DNA from: Terriglobia bacterium
Lineage (GTDB): Bacteria; Acidobacteriota; Terriglobia; Versatilivoradales; Versatilivoraceae
Direction: 5' to 3'
Assembly (NCBI GenBank): GCA_951813285.1
Contig: OX638355.1
Location: 4,962,437 to 5,026,436, forward strand
DNA: 64,000 nt
Shown here: one piece after another, positions 16,334 through 24,323 of the stretch
How the letters are laid out: each line of letters opens with the position of its first letter
Numbering within the stretch: position 1 is the first letter of the stretch
Translations under genes and position numbers: made by a program
Notes under the pieces: model-generated
The model's input: only the letters and a program-made list of their open reading frames with translations
Databases searched by the model: none
What the model was told of the DNA's origin: nothing

Positions 16334-17635
16334 ATGCGGTCTAAGCTCTTCAGCCATCTATGCCTTGCAGGCACTGTCCTGCTGGTGTCGCAGCCCGGCT
16401 TCCCTTCCGACTCCCAGCTCAGCCGGGAGGCCCGGGCAAGACGGATGGCCTACCTCGAGAGGGCGAGTGAGGGGGTGACGCTCCTGTTCAACCGGAGCCA
16501 CCACGACCTGAACGAATACGTTCCCGACAAGAACTTCTACTACCTGACCGGCTGCGACGAGCCCGGAGCGGTGCTCCTGCTGACGCCCGGATCGGATGCC
16601 CCTCGGGAAACGCTGTTTCTGGCCAAGCGGGACCCGAGACAGGAGCGGTGGACCGGACCCCGAATGGCGCCCGGCCGAGAGACGGCCCGCCGCCTGGGCA
16701 TGCAGCAAGTCCTGAGTCTGGACGAGTTGCCGGCTGCCTTGGGTCAACGGGCCCCACCGAAGGGCAAGGTCTATGCCAACCTTCCGCCCGGCCCGCACCG
16801 GAAGGCCGGCGACGAGTGCTGCCTGGAACCCTGGGTTCGCTTGCGCCAATGGTTGCCCGAGGCAAGAATCCTGGACGCCGGTCCCGAGCTGGCTTTCCTT
16901 CGCATGAAGAAATCGGAATGGGAGATCGAAAAAATCCGCCGGGCTGTCGAGATCACCATGGCCGGGCACCGTCACGCTCTCCCTGCGATCGGTCCAGGAC
17001 GATTCGAATATGAAGTGGAAGCGGCCATCGAGTACCAGTTTCGCAGCCGGGGAGCCACCAGGCCTGCTTTCCCCTCCATTGTCGGATCAGGGCCCAACGC
17101 CGTCATTTTGCATTACGCTGGAAACAATCGCCGAATGAGTTCCGGGGACCTGGTCGTCATCGACGTTGGAGCGGAGTTTGAGGGCTACAGTGCCGACCTC
17201 ACCCGAACCTATCCCGTCAGCGGCCGCTTCACCCGCCGGCAGAAGGAAATCTATAATATCGTCCTGTCGGCTCAGGAGGCCGCCCTGAAACAGGTCCGCC
17301 CCGGGGTGACATTCGAGCCTATCCACCGAGCGGCTCTGCAGACTATTGACAGCCGTGGTCGAGACCGCCAGGGGCGAAGCCTGGGACGATATTTCATTCA
17401 CGGGACCGGACACCACCTGGGGCTGGAGGTCCACGATCCGGTGAGCGATCGCGGCCGCCCCCTGGAACCGGGGATGGTGATCACCATCGAGCCGGGAATC
17501 TACATTCCGGAAGAGAACCTGGGCATTCGCATCGAGGACGATGTGCTGGTTACCCGGGACGGCTACCGAATTCTCTCCCGGGGGTTGCCCCGCAAGGCTA
17601 AGGAAATCGAGAGAATGATGGGAGAGAACCGCTAG
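16334..17635 (+). CDS. Secreted Xaa-Pro aminopeptidase (M24B metallopeptidase)
   Basis: The protein has 433 residues with an N-terminal signal peptide (LFSHLCLAGTVLLVSQPGFP). The aminopeptidase P N-terminal domain (about 35-170, ending DAGPELAFLRMKKS) precedes the pita-bread fold. Dinuclear metal ligands are visible: Asp in VVIDVGAEFEGYSADLTRTY (two), His in FIHGTGHHLGLEVHDP, Glu in MVITIEPGIYIPEE, and Glu in LGIRIEDDVLVT. It removes N-terminal residues preceding proline from peptides, here in the periplasm or outside the cell. It is co-directional with the GT2 gene (11 bp) and efp (60 bp). Confidence 0.93.
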   Translation: MRSKLFSHLCLAGTVLLVSQPGFPSDSQLSREARARRMAYLERASEGVTLLFNRSHHDLNEYVPDKNFYYLTGCDEPGAVLLLTPGSDAPRETLFLAKRDPRQERWTGPRMAPGRETARRLGMQQVLSLDELPAALGQRAPPKGKVYANLPPGPHRKAGDECCLEPWVRLRQWLPEARILDAGPELAFLRMKKSEWEIEKIRRAVEITMAGHRHALPAIGPGRFEYEVEAAIEYQFRSRGATRPAFPSIVGSGPNAVILHYAGNNRRMSSGDLVVIDVGAEFEGYSADLTRTYPVSGRFTRRQKEIYNIVLSAQEAALKQVRPGVTFEPIHRAALQTIDSRGRDRQGRSLGRYFIHGTGHHLGLEVHDPVSDRGRPLEPGMVITIEPGIYIPEENLGIRIEDDVLVTRDGYRILSRGLPRKAKEIERMMGENR

Positions 17636-17695
17636 CGGAGGTCTTGCACAGGAACAGGCAGCGATGGAAACCCAAGAGGTTGGAGGACTAGCTGA

Positions 17696-18256
17696 ATGAT
17701 ATCAGCCACCGGACTTAGACGTGGAATGGTGATTCGAAAAGACGGCGAGTTGTTCTCGGTTTTTTCCTTCACCCACCTGACCCCCGGCAACAAACGGGGC
17801 TTCGTGCAATCCAAGCTCAGAAACCTGAGAACCGGAGCCATTATCGACCACCGATTCCGTTCCGTCGACACCGTAGAGCGGGTGTCCCTGGAGCAGCAGG
17901 AGATGGAATATCTCTACAAGGACGGAACCGACTACATTTTCATGAACACCACCAACTACGAACAGGTGCATCTGAGAGATAACCTGTTGGGAAACAGCAT
18001 TCTCTATCTGGTCCCCAACATCACCATCAGGGTCGAATTCTACCAGCAGACTCCCGTCGGTATTCAGCTCCCCACCACGGTGGATCTGGAGGTGGTGGAG
18101 ACCGAACCCGGCCTCAAGAGCGCCACCGCTTCCAGCGTCAACAAACCGGCCAAGCTGGAAACGGGACTGGTGGTTCAGGTTCCTCCCTTTGTCAACGCGG
18201 GTGAGAAAGTCCGCGTCGACACCAACAGCGGCGCCTACCTGGAAAGGGCCCGCTGA
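17696..18256 (+). CDS. efp: Elongation factor P
   Basis: The protein has 186 residues: an N-terminal KOW-like domain (SATGLRRGMVIRKDGELF), two OB domains, and the C-terminal signature KPAKLETGLVVQVPPFVNAG. EF-P enters the ribosomal E site to relieve stalling at polyproline. A good Shine-Dalgarno, GGAGGACTAGCTGA, precedes ATG. The tip loop reads LTPGNKRGF, so Asn32 stands where Escherichia coli has the modified Lys34 and a Lys follows it. The usual epmAB or earP genes are not in the window. Downstream, within 20 bp, is a MITE-like element. Confidence 0.97.
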   Translation: MISATGLRRGMVIRKDGELFSVFSFTHLTPGNKRGFVQSKLRNLRTGAIIDHRFRSVDTVERVSLEQQEMEYLYKDGTDYIFMNTTNYEQVHLRDNLLGNSILYLVPNITIRVEFYQQTPVGIQLPTTVDLEVVETEPGLKSATASSVNKPAKLETGLVVQVPPFVNAGEKVRVDTNSGAYLERAR

Positions 18257-18274
18257 CCCGCCGCAATCGTTTTA

Positions 18275-18402
18275 CCCGCATCTCTCGCCAGGTCGCTGGT
18301 GCCATGACGAAAAGTAGTTTATCTCCAGTACTTTGATTGGCTCCATGGTAAGGGCTTGTGGGTAACAGACTGCGCTGGGCATGCCCAGGGGAGAAATGCG
18401 GG
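18275..18402 (-). mobile_element. MITE-like element, short copy (internal deletion)
   Basis: The ends are CCCGCATCTCTCGCCAG (left) and the inverse of CCCGCATTTCTCCCCTG (right), flanked by TA dinucleotides (18273-18274 and 18403-18405). Read on the minus strand, the interior shares GCGCAGTCTGT, GGAGCCAATCAAAGTACTGG and GACCTGGCGAGAGATGCGGG with the longer copy at 19814-20057, but lacks about 100 bp of it. No coding capacity. The right flank TTAA supplies the TAA stop codon of the dioxygenase gene. Confidence 0.85.
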
Positions 18403-19350
18403 TTAACCCCTCCGAAGCCCATTGGCCGAGAAGCCGTACAGGTAACGTGCACCGGGAGACATGCGCCGGGCCCGCTCCGGCGAAATGCTGTCGCGGTAAT
18501 CTGAGAAGGGTTTGATCCAGGACCGCTGGTAGAAGGAAATGATGGCGCGACGCGGGCGATCGGTGGAATTTGGCCCGATCCTGTGCCAGGTGCTGGCCAG
18601 CCAGATCGCAACCGCGCCGGCGTCCCCGCACAGAGCCTTCTCCTCGGCCCGGTCCCCCAGCTTCCAGCTTGGCTTGCGGCGGGTCAAGTGGCTCCGGGGA
18701 ACGATCCGGGTGGCCCCGTTGGTTACGGTAAAGGAGTCGATCATCCAGGCCACCTGAAACCCCAGGGGGAAATCGGGCAGCGGCTCGGGCATTTGAGTCA
18801 AGGGGTTGTCCAGATGCCAGGGCCCTCCCGCTGTGCCCGGACCGATACTGGTGGCGGTGACGTCACCCAGCACGCAGTCTCGTCCGAGCAGGCGATGGGC
18901 CAGGCCCAGCACCACGGGATGCTCGACCAGCGCATCGGCCAGATGGGTCTTGGCCGGCAGATTGCGCACGTACTGCGAGCGGTCGTGATCGAAGAGATTG
19001 GGGATGTGCATGAAGGTCTTGTTGATTTCCCGCGGTCCCACCGGCCAGGGAGTCTCGCGGTTCTCGGCCCGGGTGTGGCGGACACGCTGCATCATTCGGG
19101 CCAGCTCCTGCTGGCTGACCGCGTAGGATTCCGCCAGATAGGATTCGATTGCCTCGTCTCCGGAATGAACCGGCCCGTCGCCCGGCAGGAAGGGAGACTC
19201 GCGTTCCTGTTCCGTAAACTTTTCAATGAGGCCACGCCACTCGGTCAACCGGGTGGAATCCAGCAGCCCTTCCAGAACGACGAAGCCCTCCCCTGCCAAC
19301 TGTTGAGCGCTTTGGGTCAGATCGAACCGGCCTTGCGAGTCTTTGGTCAT
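18403..19350 (-). CDS. Phytanoyl-CoA dioxygenase (PhyH) family protein
   Basis: The protein has about 315 residues, starting at ATG 19350; GGTGAG is placed 6 nt upstream, and longer starts at 19356 and 19431 lack this spacing. The Fe(II)/2-oxoglutarate-oxygenase signature is visible: GGPWHLDNPLTQ supplies the H-x-D pair, ASTWHRIGPNSTDRPRRAI supplies the distal His and the 2-oxoglutarate-binding Arg, and FTVTNGATRIVPRSHL is typical of PhyH proteins. The substrate is unknown; family members hydroxylate fatty acyl, alkaloid or osmolyte compounds. It stands alone, with its stop codon fused to a MITE-like element. Confidence 0.88.
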   Translation of the reverse strand: MTKDSQGRFDLTQSAQQLAGEGFVVLEGLLDSTRLTEWRGLIEKFTEQERESPFLPGDGPVHSGDEAIESYLAESYAVSQQELARMMQRVRHTRAENRETPWPVGPREINKTFMHIPNLFDHDRSQYVRNLPAKTHLADALVEHPVVLGLAHRLLGRDCVLGDVTATSIGPGTAGGPWHLDNPLTQMPEPLPDFPLGFQVAWMIDSFTVTNGATRIVPRSHLTRRKPSWKLGDRAEEKALCGDAGAVAIWLASTWHRIGPNSTDRPRRAIISFYQRSWIKPFSDYRDSISPERARRMSPGARYLYGFSANGLRRG

Positions 19351-19497
19351 CGACATCTCACCGGGTTCGCAATCGGTGTGGCTGGTTGGCCCGCATTGTA
19401 CCCGAAGGCGGAAGGCCGAGACAGTCTTCATGGATTCTCAGGCACCCTGCGGGGTGGAATCCCTGGAGGTGACATGCCTATCTCCTTCTATTACCGT

Positions 19498-19526
19498 TTG
19501 ACAGTATTATCGATGTTCGGTATTAT
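19498..19526 (+). promoter_or_regulatory. Promoter of higB with leaderless geometry
   Basis: A perfect -35 TTGACA (19498-19503), a 17-bp spacer and TATTAT as -10 (19521-19526, five of six consensus bases) are present. The ATG of higB begins 7 nt after the -10, exactly where transcription should start. No Shine-Dalgarno precedes this ATG, so the toxin is predicted to be read from a leaderless transcript. Confidence 0.75.
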
Positions 19527-19532
19527 CTCGCC

Positions 19533-19814
19533 ATGATCAAGGGATTTTGTTGCAAGGAGACTGAAAAGCTCTGGCGACGACGGCTGACACGGAAGTTTCC
19601 CTCAAGCATCAAGCAAACTGCCAGAATCAAACTGAGAATCCTGCATGTGTCCGAATCCCTTAATCAGTTGAGAGTGCCACCCTCTAACCGATTGGAAGCA
19701 CTCGCAGGGAGCAGGAAGGGTCAGTACAGCATTCGGATCAACAGACAATGGAGGATCTGCTTCCGTTGGGAAAGCGGAGATGCCTACGATGTTGAGATAG
19801 TGGATTACCACTAG
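19533..19814 (+). CDS. higB: HigB-type mRNA interferase toxin (RelE superfamily)
   Basis: The protein has 93 residues, full length for the family. Signature segments are ETEKLWRR near the N-terminus, ARIKLRILHVSESLNQL, SNRLEALAG, and GQYSIRINRQWRICFRW followed by VEIVDYH at the end. HigB cleaves translated mRNA and is neutralised by HigA. A strong promoter abuts the start codon. Its TAG stop overlaps the left end of a 244-bp MITE-like element, which separates it from higA by 264 bp. In the usual higBA arrangement the toxin comes first and the antitoxin follows within a few bases, so the operon has been split by insertion. Confidence 0.93.
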   Translation: MIKGFCCKETEKLWRRRLTRKFPSSIKQTARIKLRILHVSESLNQLRVPPSNRLEALAGSRKGQYSIRINRQWRICFRWESGDAYDVEIVDYH

Positions 19815-20057
19815 CCCGCATTTCTCACCAGCGGGCGCGATCATGGCGCAGAAATATTCCCCTCAGCCCGTGCTCGCGAGCGAAGAGCGTAGCGGGTACA
19901 CCATTCAAGCGAGCATGTGCGCGCTGAGGGGAGAAGGACAAGCCAGGGCGCGCCCAGCGCAGTCTGTAGTTGCAAGTCCCTTACATGGCGCCAATCAAGG
20001 TACTGAAGATAAACCGCTTTTCACTATGCATTCAGCGACCTGGTGAGAAATGCGGGC
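19814..20057 (+). mobile_element. MITE-like element, long copy, inserted between higB and higA
   Basis: The element is 244 bp and bounded by perfect terminal inverted repeats: GCCCGCATTTCTCACCAG (19814-19831) and its reverse complement (20040-20057). TA dinucleotides (19812-19813 and 20058-20059) flank it. An internal inverted pair CCCCTCAGC ... GCTGAGGGG can form a large hairpin. No transposase is encoded. A shorter relative is at 18275-18402. The ends differ from those of the IS630 element at 10380-11505, so its mobilising transposase is not in the window. Confidence 0.9.
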
Positions 20058-20078
20058 TAGAGAAAGGAGGCCAACGAG

Positions 20079-20390
20079 ATGAAACGAGACAAGAGCTTGA
20101 AGCCCATCCATCCCGGGGTGATTCTGCGCGAAGAGTTCATGAAGCCGATGGGCATTACGCAGTATCGGCTTGCTAAGGATCTTTCAGTAAAACCGTTGCG
20201 AATTAGTGAAATCGTGCGTAGCAAGCGGGGGATCACAGCCGACACGGCCCTGCGCCTGGGTCGATACTTTGGTCTCTCGGCTGCATATTGGATGAATCTA
20301 CAGGCGCTTTACGAGATCGAGATCGCCGAGGACTTCCTGGAGGACCGCCTCGAGGAGGAAGTAACGCCTCGTGAGGAGGTGGCCGCTTAG
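20079..20390 (+). CDS. higA: HigA-type antitoxin, XRE helix-turn-helix
   Basis: The protein has 103 residues. It begins with the HigA signature LKPIHPGVILREEFMKPMG, followed by the helix-turn-helix ITQYRLAKDLSVKPLRISEI and ADTALRLGRYFGLSAAYWMN. HigA binds HigB and represses the operon. An excellent Shine-Dalgarno (AGAAAGGAGG, 20061-20070) lies just outside the MITE-like element, so translation is intact. Its transcription now has to pass through, or start within, the inserted element. The acidic C-terminus (FLEDRLEEEVTPREEV) is typical. Confidence 0.95.
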   Translation: MKRDKSLKPIHPGVILREEFMKPMGITQYRLAKDLSVKPLRISEIVRSKRGITADTALRLGRYFGLSAAYWMNLQALYEIEIAEDFLEDRLEEEVTPREEVAA

Positions 20391-20521
20391 ATTGTTCCAC
20401 ATGTGTGCAGCCCTGGGCTGCCCGTCCCGGTGTGTTATATTAAGAATCGGTAAAGAAATGACTCCGGCCAGGCTTCAGTCGGGCGGCGGCCCAGCCGGGA
20501 ATCCCTCCGAAATTTCTCGCC

Positions 20522-21514
20522 ATGAAGCCAGGCATCCTGCTGAAGAATAAGGACATCCGTGGCTTTGCAGCCGAGTCGGCCCTCTATTGGGTGAGAGCCA
20601 TGTTTTCCCAGGCTGCCGGCACGCGAGAGGGAAAGGATATCGAGCACCTGCACGATATGCGGGTGGCCTCCCGCCGGCTGCGGGAATGTTTCCAGGTCTT
20701 CAGCGCCTTTTACGCTCCCAAGAAATTGAAGAAGGTTCTTTCATCGGTCAGGAACATCACCCGGGTCCTGGGGCGGCCCCGGGAAACCGATGTCAATCTC
20801 AGCCTGCTGGCGGCCTACCAACCCGGGCCTTCGCCGATCCTGAGCACCACCCACGAGTACCTGCTGGAAATTTTTGAATTTGAACAGGCGCGCCAGCGCC
20901 GGAAGATGCTCAAGCAGGTGGGCAAGATCGACCAGGGCGCCCTCGAATCCATGCTGAGTCGGTTTGCCGAAACTGCCCGCATGAGCCGGTCGAGACCCTC
21001 GTTGCTTACCCAGGTGGGTCAGGAACTGGAGTTTGAGGGTTTCCTCAGTATCAGTACCAGGGACCTAAGGGAGAACGTCGGCAAAATCTTCTCGTTCGAG
21101 GCAACTCCTGCCGAGGAAGAGTACGAAATTCGTCTGCATGAACTCAGGATCACCACCAAGAAGCTGCGATATCGCCTGGAACTCCTGAATGCGGCTTACG
21201 ACCAGCGGTTCGGTCGGGCAACCCGGATGGCCAAGGACTTGCAGGACGTCATCGGTTGGGCCCACGACTATGGCGTGCTGATCGTTCAGCTGGAATCCCA
21301 CCGGCGATACCTGACCCAAAAAGGCAGGATGAGGCTGGCCAGGGGCTGCCAGCGAACCATTGCGGACTTCACCGCGCTCAAGGCCTCCTACCTGGATCGG
21401 GTCGAGCCGGCCCGTTTCGGTTTTCTGCAGGAACTCTCCAGGCTGGATCTGGCCCCCGAAACCCACCCGCATTCCGGGCCAGGCAGGATCGAAAAACAGG
21501 CGTTATCCGGATGA
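20522..21514 (+). CDS. CHAD-domain protein
   Basis: The protein has 330 residues. The CHAD signature HLHDMRVASRRLRECFQVF (paired His with conserved Arg) lies near residue 42. A second half repeats the pattern as RLHELRITTKKLRYRLELL. The domain is an all-helical, positively lined bundle known to bind inorganic polyphosphate. There is no CYTH triphosphatase domain fused or adjacent. The weak Shine-Dalgarno makes the ATG 20522 start slightly uncertain. Its product may associate with polyphosphate granules. Confidence 0.9.
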   Translation: MKPGILLKNKDIRGFAAESALYWVRAMFSQAAGTREGKDIEHLHDMRVASRRLRECFQVFSAFYAPKKLKKVLSSVRNITRVLGRPRETDVNLSLLAAYQPGPSPILSTTHEYLLEIFEFEQARQRRKMLKQVGKIDQGALESMLSRFAETARMSRSRPSLLTQVGQELEFEGFLSISTRDLRENVGKIFSFEATPAEEEYEIRLHELRITTKKLRYRLELLNAAYDQRFGRATRMAKDLQDVIGWAHDYGVLIVQLESHRRYLTQKGRMRLARGCQRTIADFTALKASYLDRVEPARFGFLQELSRLDLAPETHPHSGPGRIEKQALSG

Positions 21515-21662
21515 TCCCCGCCGACCCGGTCCGTGAACGGACCGATGGATTGTTCGCCGTTTCTCCCCGGGCGGATTCCAGCTGCATCCTTCATCCCTAA
21601 CCCCGTTTCCCGCCGATCATTGTCTTAGGTTCAAGGCTGGGGTACACTAGCGGGCGACTGCC

Positions 21663-23834
21663 ATGCAAATCGACGAACGAAGAATTGCCGTGTTTATCGA
21701 CTTTGAGAACGTGGCCATGGGTGTCCGTGAGAGTCGATACGGCAATTTCGACATCGACCTCGTCCTCAAGCGACTGGTCGAGAAGGGAAAGATCACCGTC
21801 AAGCGGGCCTACTCCGACTGGCATCGCTATACCGAATTCAAGAGGGCTTTTCACCAGGCTGCCATCGAGCTGATCGACGTCCCCCAGACCCGCTACAGCG
21901 GCAAGAACAGCGCCGACATCCGAATGGTGGTGGATGCGCTGGATCTGTCCTATCAAAGGGACCACATTGATACCTTCGTCCTGGTTTCCGGTGACAGCGA
22001 CTTTTCGCCCCTGGTCTCGAAGTTGAGGGAGTACGGCCGCTACGTTATCGGGATGGGGGTCAAGCAGTCTTCCTCCGATCTGTTGATCAACAACTGCGAC
22101 GAGTTCATCTTTTACGAAGATCTGGTCCGGCCCTCCGCTGAAAACACGACCTTGGCTCCCAAGCTGAATGGACTGCCTCAAAAGAAGGCCGAGGCCCTCC
22201 GTCTGGTCGTCGAGACCTTTGAGGCGCTGCAGCGGGAAGGCAAGGAAGTCATCTTTGGCTCCGTCATCAAGCAGACGCTGGTCCGGAAGCTGCCGTCATT
22301 CAACGAGAGCTACTTCGGCTACCCGAGCTTCTCCCGACTTCTGGAGGATGCCGCCGAAAACAAACTGCTCCAGTTGACCAAGGACCAGAAGAGTGGCGGC
22401 TACATCGTCACTTTGAGCGGGAATGGCTCCGGGACGGAGACGCCTTCGGAAGAACCGGCGGAGACAGCGCTCTCCGGGGGTGAGAGCCCTCCACTGGCCA
22501 GAAAGAGCAGTGGGCCGGCGAGAACCCGCTCCTCCCGCGGTCGCCGCCAGGGGGCTCGAGAGAAAGCCAAGAGCGATCCTCAGCCTTCGGTTGAAACCGC
22601 ACCCGTCGAGCTTCAAAGCGGAACCGAAACCCAGGCCTTGCCGGAAACATCCGACACTCCGGCCGAAAGCCCACCTCCAGGAGAGGCCACCTCGGCCGAA
22701 CAATCCACCGAGCCACCTTCCCCGGCCGAACAATCCACCGAGTCATCTCCGCCCGCGCAAAAGAAACCGGCCCGTCCCCGCCGGCGCTCTTCGAGGAGTC
22801 GCGCTGCCGGAAGCCGGAAGACCGCCGCCAAGGCAGCCGAGGAATCTCCTCCCGCGGAGGCTTCTGCTGCCCCGGCCCCCGATGTCCCGCCGGATCAGGC
22901 CCCTGCCGAAGCGCCGCCGGATCAGCCCGCAGAGAGCGCATCGGCCAGTGCCGCTTCCCCCGCGGAGGGACAGTCTGAGGTGGAACAATTACCCCCAGGG
23001 GACACCACCCCAGCCGAACAATCCACCGAGCCGTCTCCGGCCGTCGAAAAGAAACCGGCCCGTCCCCGCCGGCGCTCTTCGAGGAGTCGCGCTGCCGGAA
23101 GCCGGAAGGCCGCCGCCAAGGCGGCCGAGGAGTCTCCGTCTACCGAGGCTTTAGCCGCCCCGGCTCCCGAGGTCCCCGCTGCCCCGCCGGATCAGGTTCC
23201 TGCCGCAGCGCCACCGGATCAGGTTCCTGCCGCAGCGCCACCGGATCAACCCGCGGAGAGCGCATCGGCCAGTGCCGCTTCCCCCGCGGAGGGACAGTCT
23301 GAGGTGGAACAATTGCCCCCGGGCGATACTACCCCGGCCGAACAATCCACCGAGCCGCCTCCGCCCGTCGAAAAGAAACCGGCCCGTCCCCGCCGGCGCT
23401 CTTCGAGGAGTCGTGCTGCCGGAAGCCGGAAGGCCGCCGCCAAGGTGGCCGAAGAAGCTCCGCCTGCGGAGGCTTCTGCCACGCCGGCTACCGAGGACCC
23501 CGCTGCCCTGCCGGATCAGGTTCCTGCCGCAGCGCCACCGGATCAACCTGCAGAGAGCACATCGGCCACGACTCCCCCTTCCGAGGAAGGGAAGGCTTCA
23601 GTGGCAGAAGCATCCCCGATGGAGGCACCGCCCGAAGCCGCACCCCTGCTGAGCGAGGCTGGGGCACCCACGGCCGAATCGGATTCGGACGGCGGTACCG
23701 CCCCGAAACGTCGCAAGCAGACCACAACACCCCGAAAAAGAACCACCCGCGGCAAGACAACCCGGAGCCGCAAGAAACCGGCTCCCGACACGGAACCTAC
23801 CCTTTTCTCCCAGATGCAGGATGGACTGGATTAA
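21663..23834 (+). CDS. NYN-domain (PIN-like) putative RNase with LOTUS domain and Arg-rich repetitive tail
   Basis: The protein has 723 residues. An N-terminal NYN domain (about 1-150) shows IAVFIDFENVAMG, GKNSADIRMVVDALDLSY and FVLVSGDSDFSPLVSKLRE, which carry the acidic metal-binding residues of this nuclease fold. Next comes an OST-HTH/LOTUS domain (about 170-255; EVIFGSVIKQTLVRKLPSFN, YPSFSRLLEDA). Residues 260-723 are low-complexity: Ala/Pro/Glu-rich spacers alternate with the basic block KKPARPRRRSSRSRAAGSRK three times, and the end is also Lys/Arg-rich. The basic blocks resemble nucleic-acid-binding tails. A predicted RNA-processing enzyme; substrate unknown. Confidence 0.88.
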   Translation: MQIDERRIAVFIDFENVAMGVRESRYGNFDIDLVLKRLVEKGKITVKRAYSDWHRYTEFKRAFHQAAIELIDVPQTRYSGKNSADIRMVVDALDLSYQRDHIDTFVLVSGDSDFSPLVSKLREYGRYVIGMGVKQSSSDLLINNCDEFIFYEDLVRPSAENTTLAPKLNGLPQKKAEALRLVVETFEALQREGKEVIFGSVIKQTLVRKLPSFNESYFGYPSFSRLLEDAAENKLLQLTKDQKSGGYIVTLSGNGSGTETPSEEPAETALSGGESPPLARKSSGPARTRSSRGRRQGAREKAKSDPQPSVETAPVELQSGTETQALPETSDTPAESPPPGEATSAEQSTEPPSPAEQSTESSPPAQKKPARPRRRSSRSRAAGSRKTAAKAAEESPPAEASAAPAPDVPPDQAPAEAPPDQPAESASASAASPAEGQSEVEQLPPGDTTPAEQSTEPSPAVEKKPARPRRRSSRSRAAGSRKAAAKAAEESPSTEALAAPAPEVPAAPPDQVPAAAPPDQVPAAAPPDQPAESASASAASPAEGQSEVEQLPPGDTTPAEQSTEPPPPVEKKPARPRRRSSRSRAAGSRKAAAKVAEEAPPAEASATPATEDPAALPDQVPAAAPPDQPAESTSATTPPSEEGKASVAEASPMEAPPEAAPLLSEAGAPTAESDSDGGTAPKRRKQTTTPRKRTTRGKTTRSRKKPAPDTEPTLFSQMQDGLD
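22738..23480 (+). repeat. In-frame tandem repeats inside the NYN-LOTUS gene
   Basis: Three copies of a unit start near 22761, 23049 and 23373, with periods of 288 and 324 bp, both multiples of three. Nucleotide identity is very high across the Arg-rich block (AAGAAACCGGCCCGTCCCCG). The longer period comes from an extra 36-bp PDQVPAAAPPDQ-type duplication. Near-identity at DNA level implies recent expansion, and copy number may vary between strains. Confidence 0.9.
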
Positions 23835-23849
23835 GACCTAAGCGACCCT

Positions 23850-23883
23850 GTTTTATCCTGTATATCCTGTCCATCCATGTTTA
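23850..23883 (-). repeat. Short ACAGGAT-family copy between NYN-LOTUS gene and pyk fragment
   Basis: Inverted copy reading TTTTATCCTGTATATCCTGT then CCATCCATG, the minimal tandem part of the family without the longer flank. Confidence 0.7.
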
Positions 23884-23923
23884 AATCCTTTTTGTCACCT
23901 CTGGCCGCAACTGTCCTCTCGCG

Positions 23924-24323
23924 ATGAGAAAAACCAAGATCGTGGCAACCGTCGGGCCCTCAAGTGACTCGGAGGGGGTTCTCCGGCAGCTGATCGGTGG
24001 CGGCGTGGACGTCTTCCGCCTCAACATGTCCCACGGTGACCATGCCTCCCACCGGAGGGTGGTCCGAAGCATTCGCAAGATCGCCGAGGAACTCGATCTC
24101 CCGACGGCAATCCTGGTGGACTTGCAGGGCCCCAAGTTACGCCTGGGGACCTTCGAGGGTGGGCGCGCCGAGTTGGCGGCCGGAAAGCGATTCACCCTGA
24201 CTACCCGGAAGGCTCAAGGCAACCGGGACACCGCTGCCGTCAATGCCCCCTCCTTTCCTCGTTTCGTTCGAGCCAGAGACAGCATCCTGCTGGATGACGG
24301 CCTGCTGGTACTGGAGGAAATGA
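23924..24323 (+). pseudogene. Pyruvate kinase, N-terminal fragment
   Basis: The first 130 or so residues are unmistakable pyruvate kinase: RKTKIVATVGPSSDSE, DVFRLNMSHGDH, AILVDLQGPKLRLGTF and ARDSILLDDGLLVLE. Homology stops at about 24323, where the frame enters a dispersed repeat and ends 17 codons later at 24373. The rest of the catalytic barrel, including the LARGD-type and MTAR-type segments and the C-terminal domain, is not found before the next gene at 25901. The gene is therefore truncated and presumably dead. A small fold-back role for the fragment cannot be excluded. Confidence 0.88.

Noticed and set aside
10380-20057. Mobilisation of the MITE-like elements by the local IS630 transposase
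   Set aside because: Both use TA targets, but the ends differ completely (TAGTGTTGCGTT versus GCCCGCATTTCTC), so no direct relation is supported.
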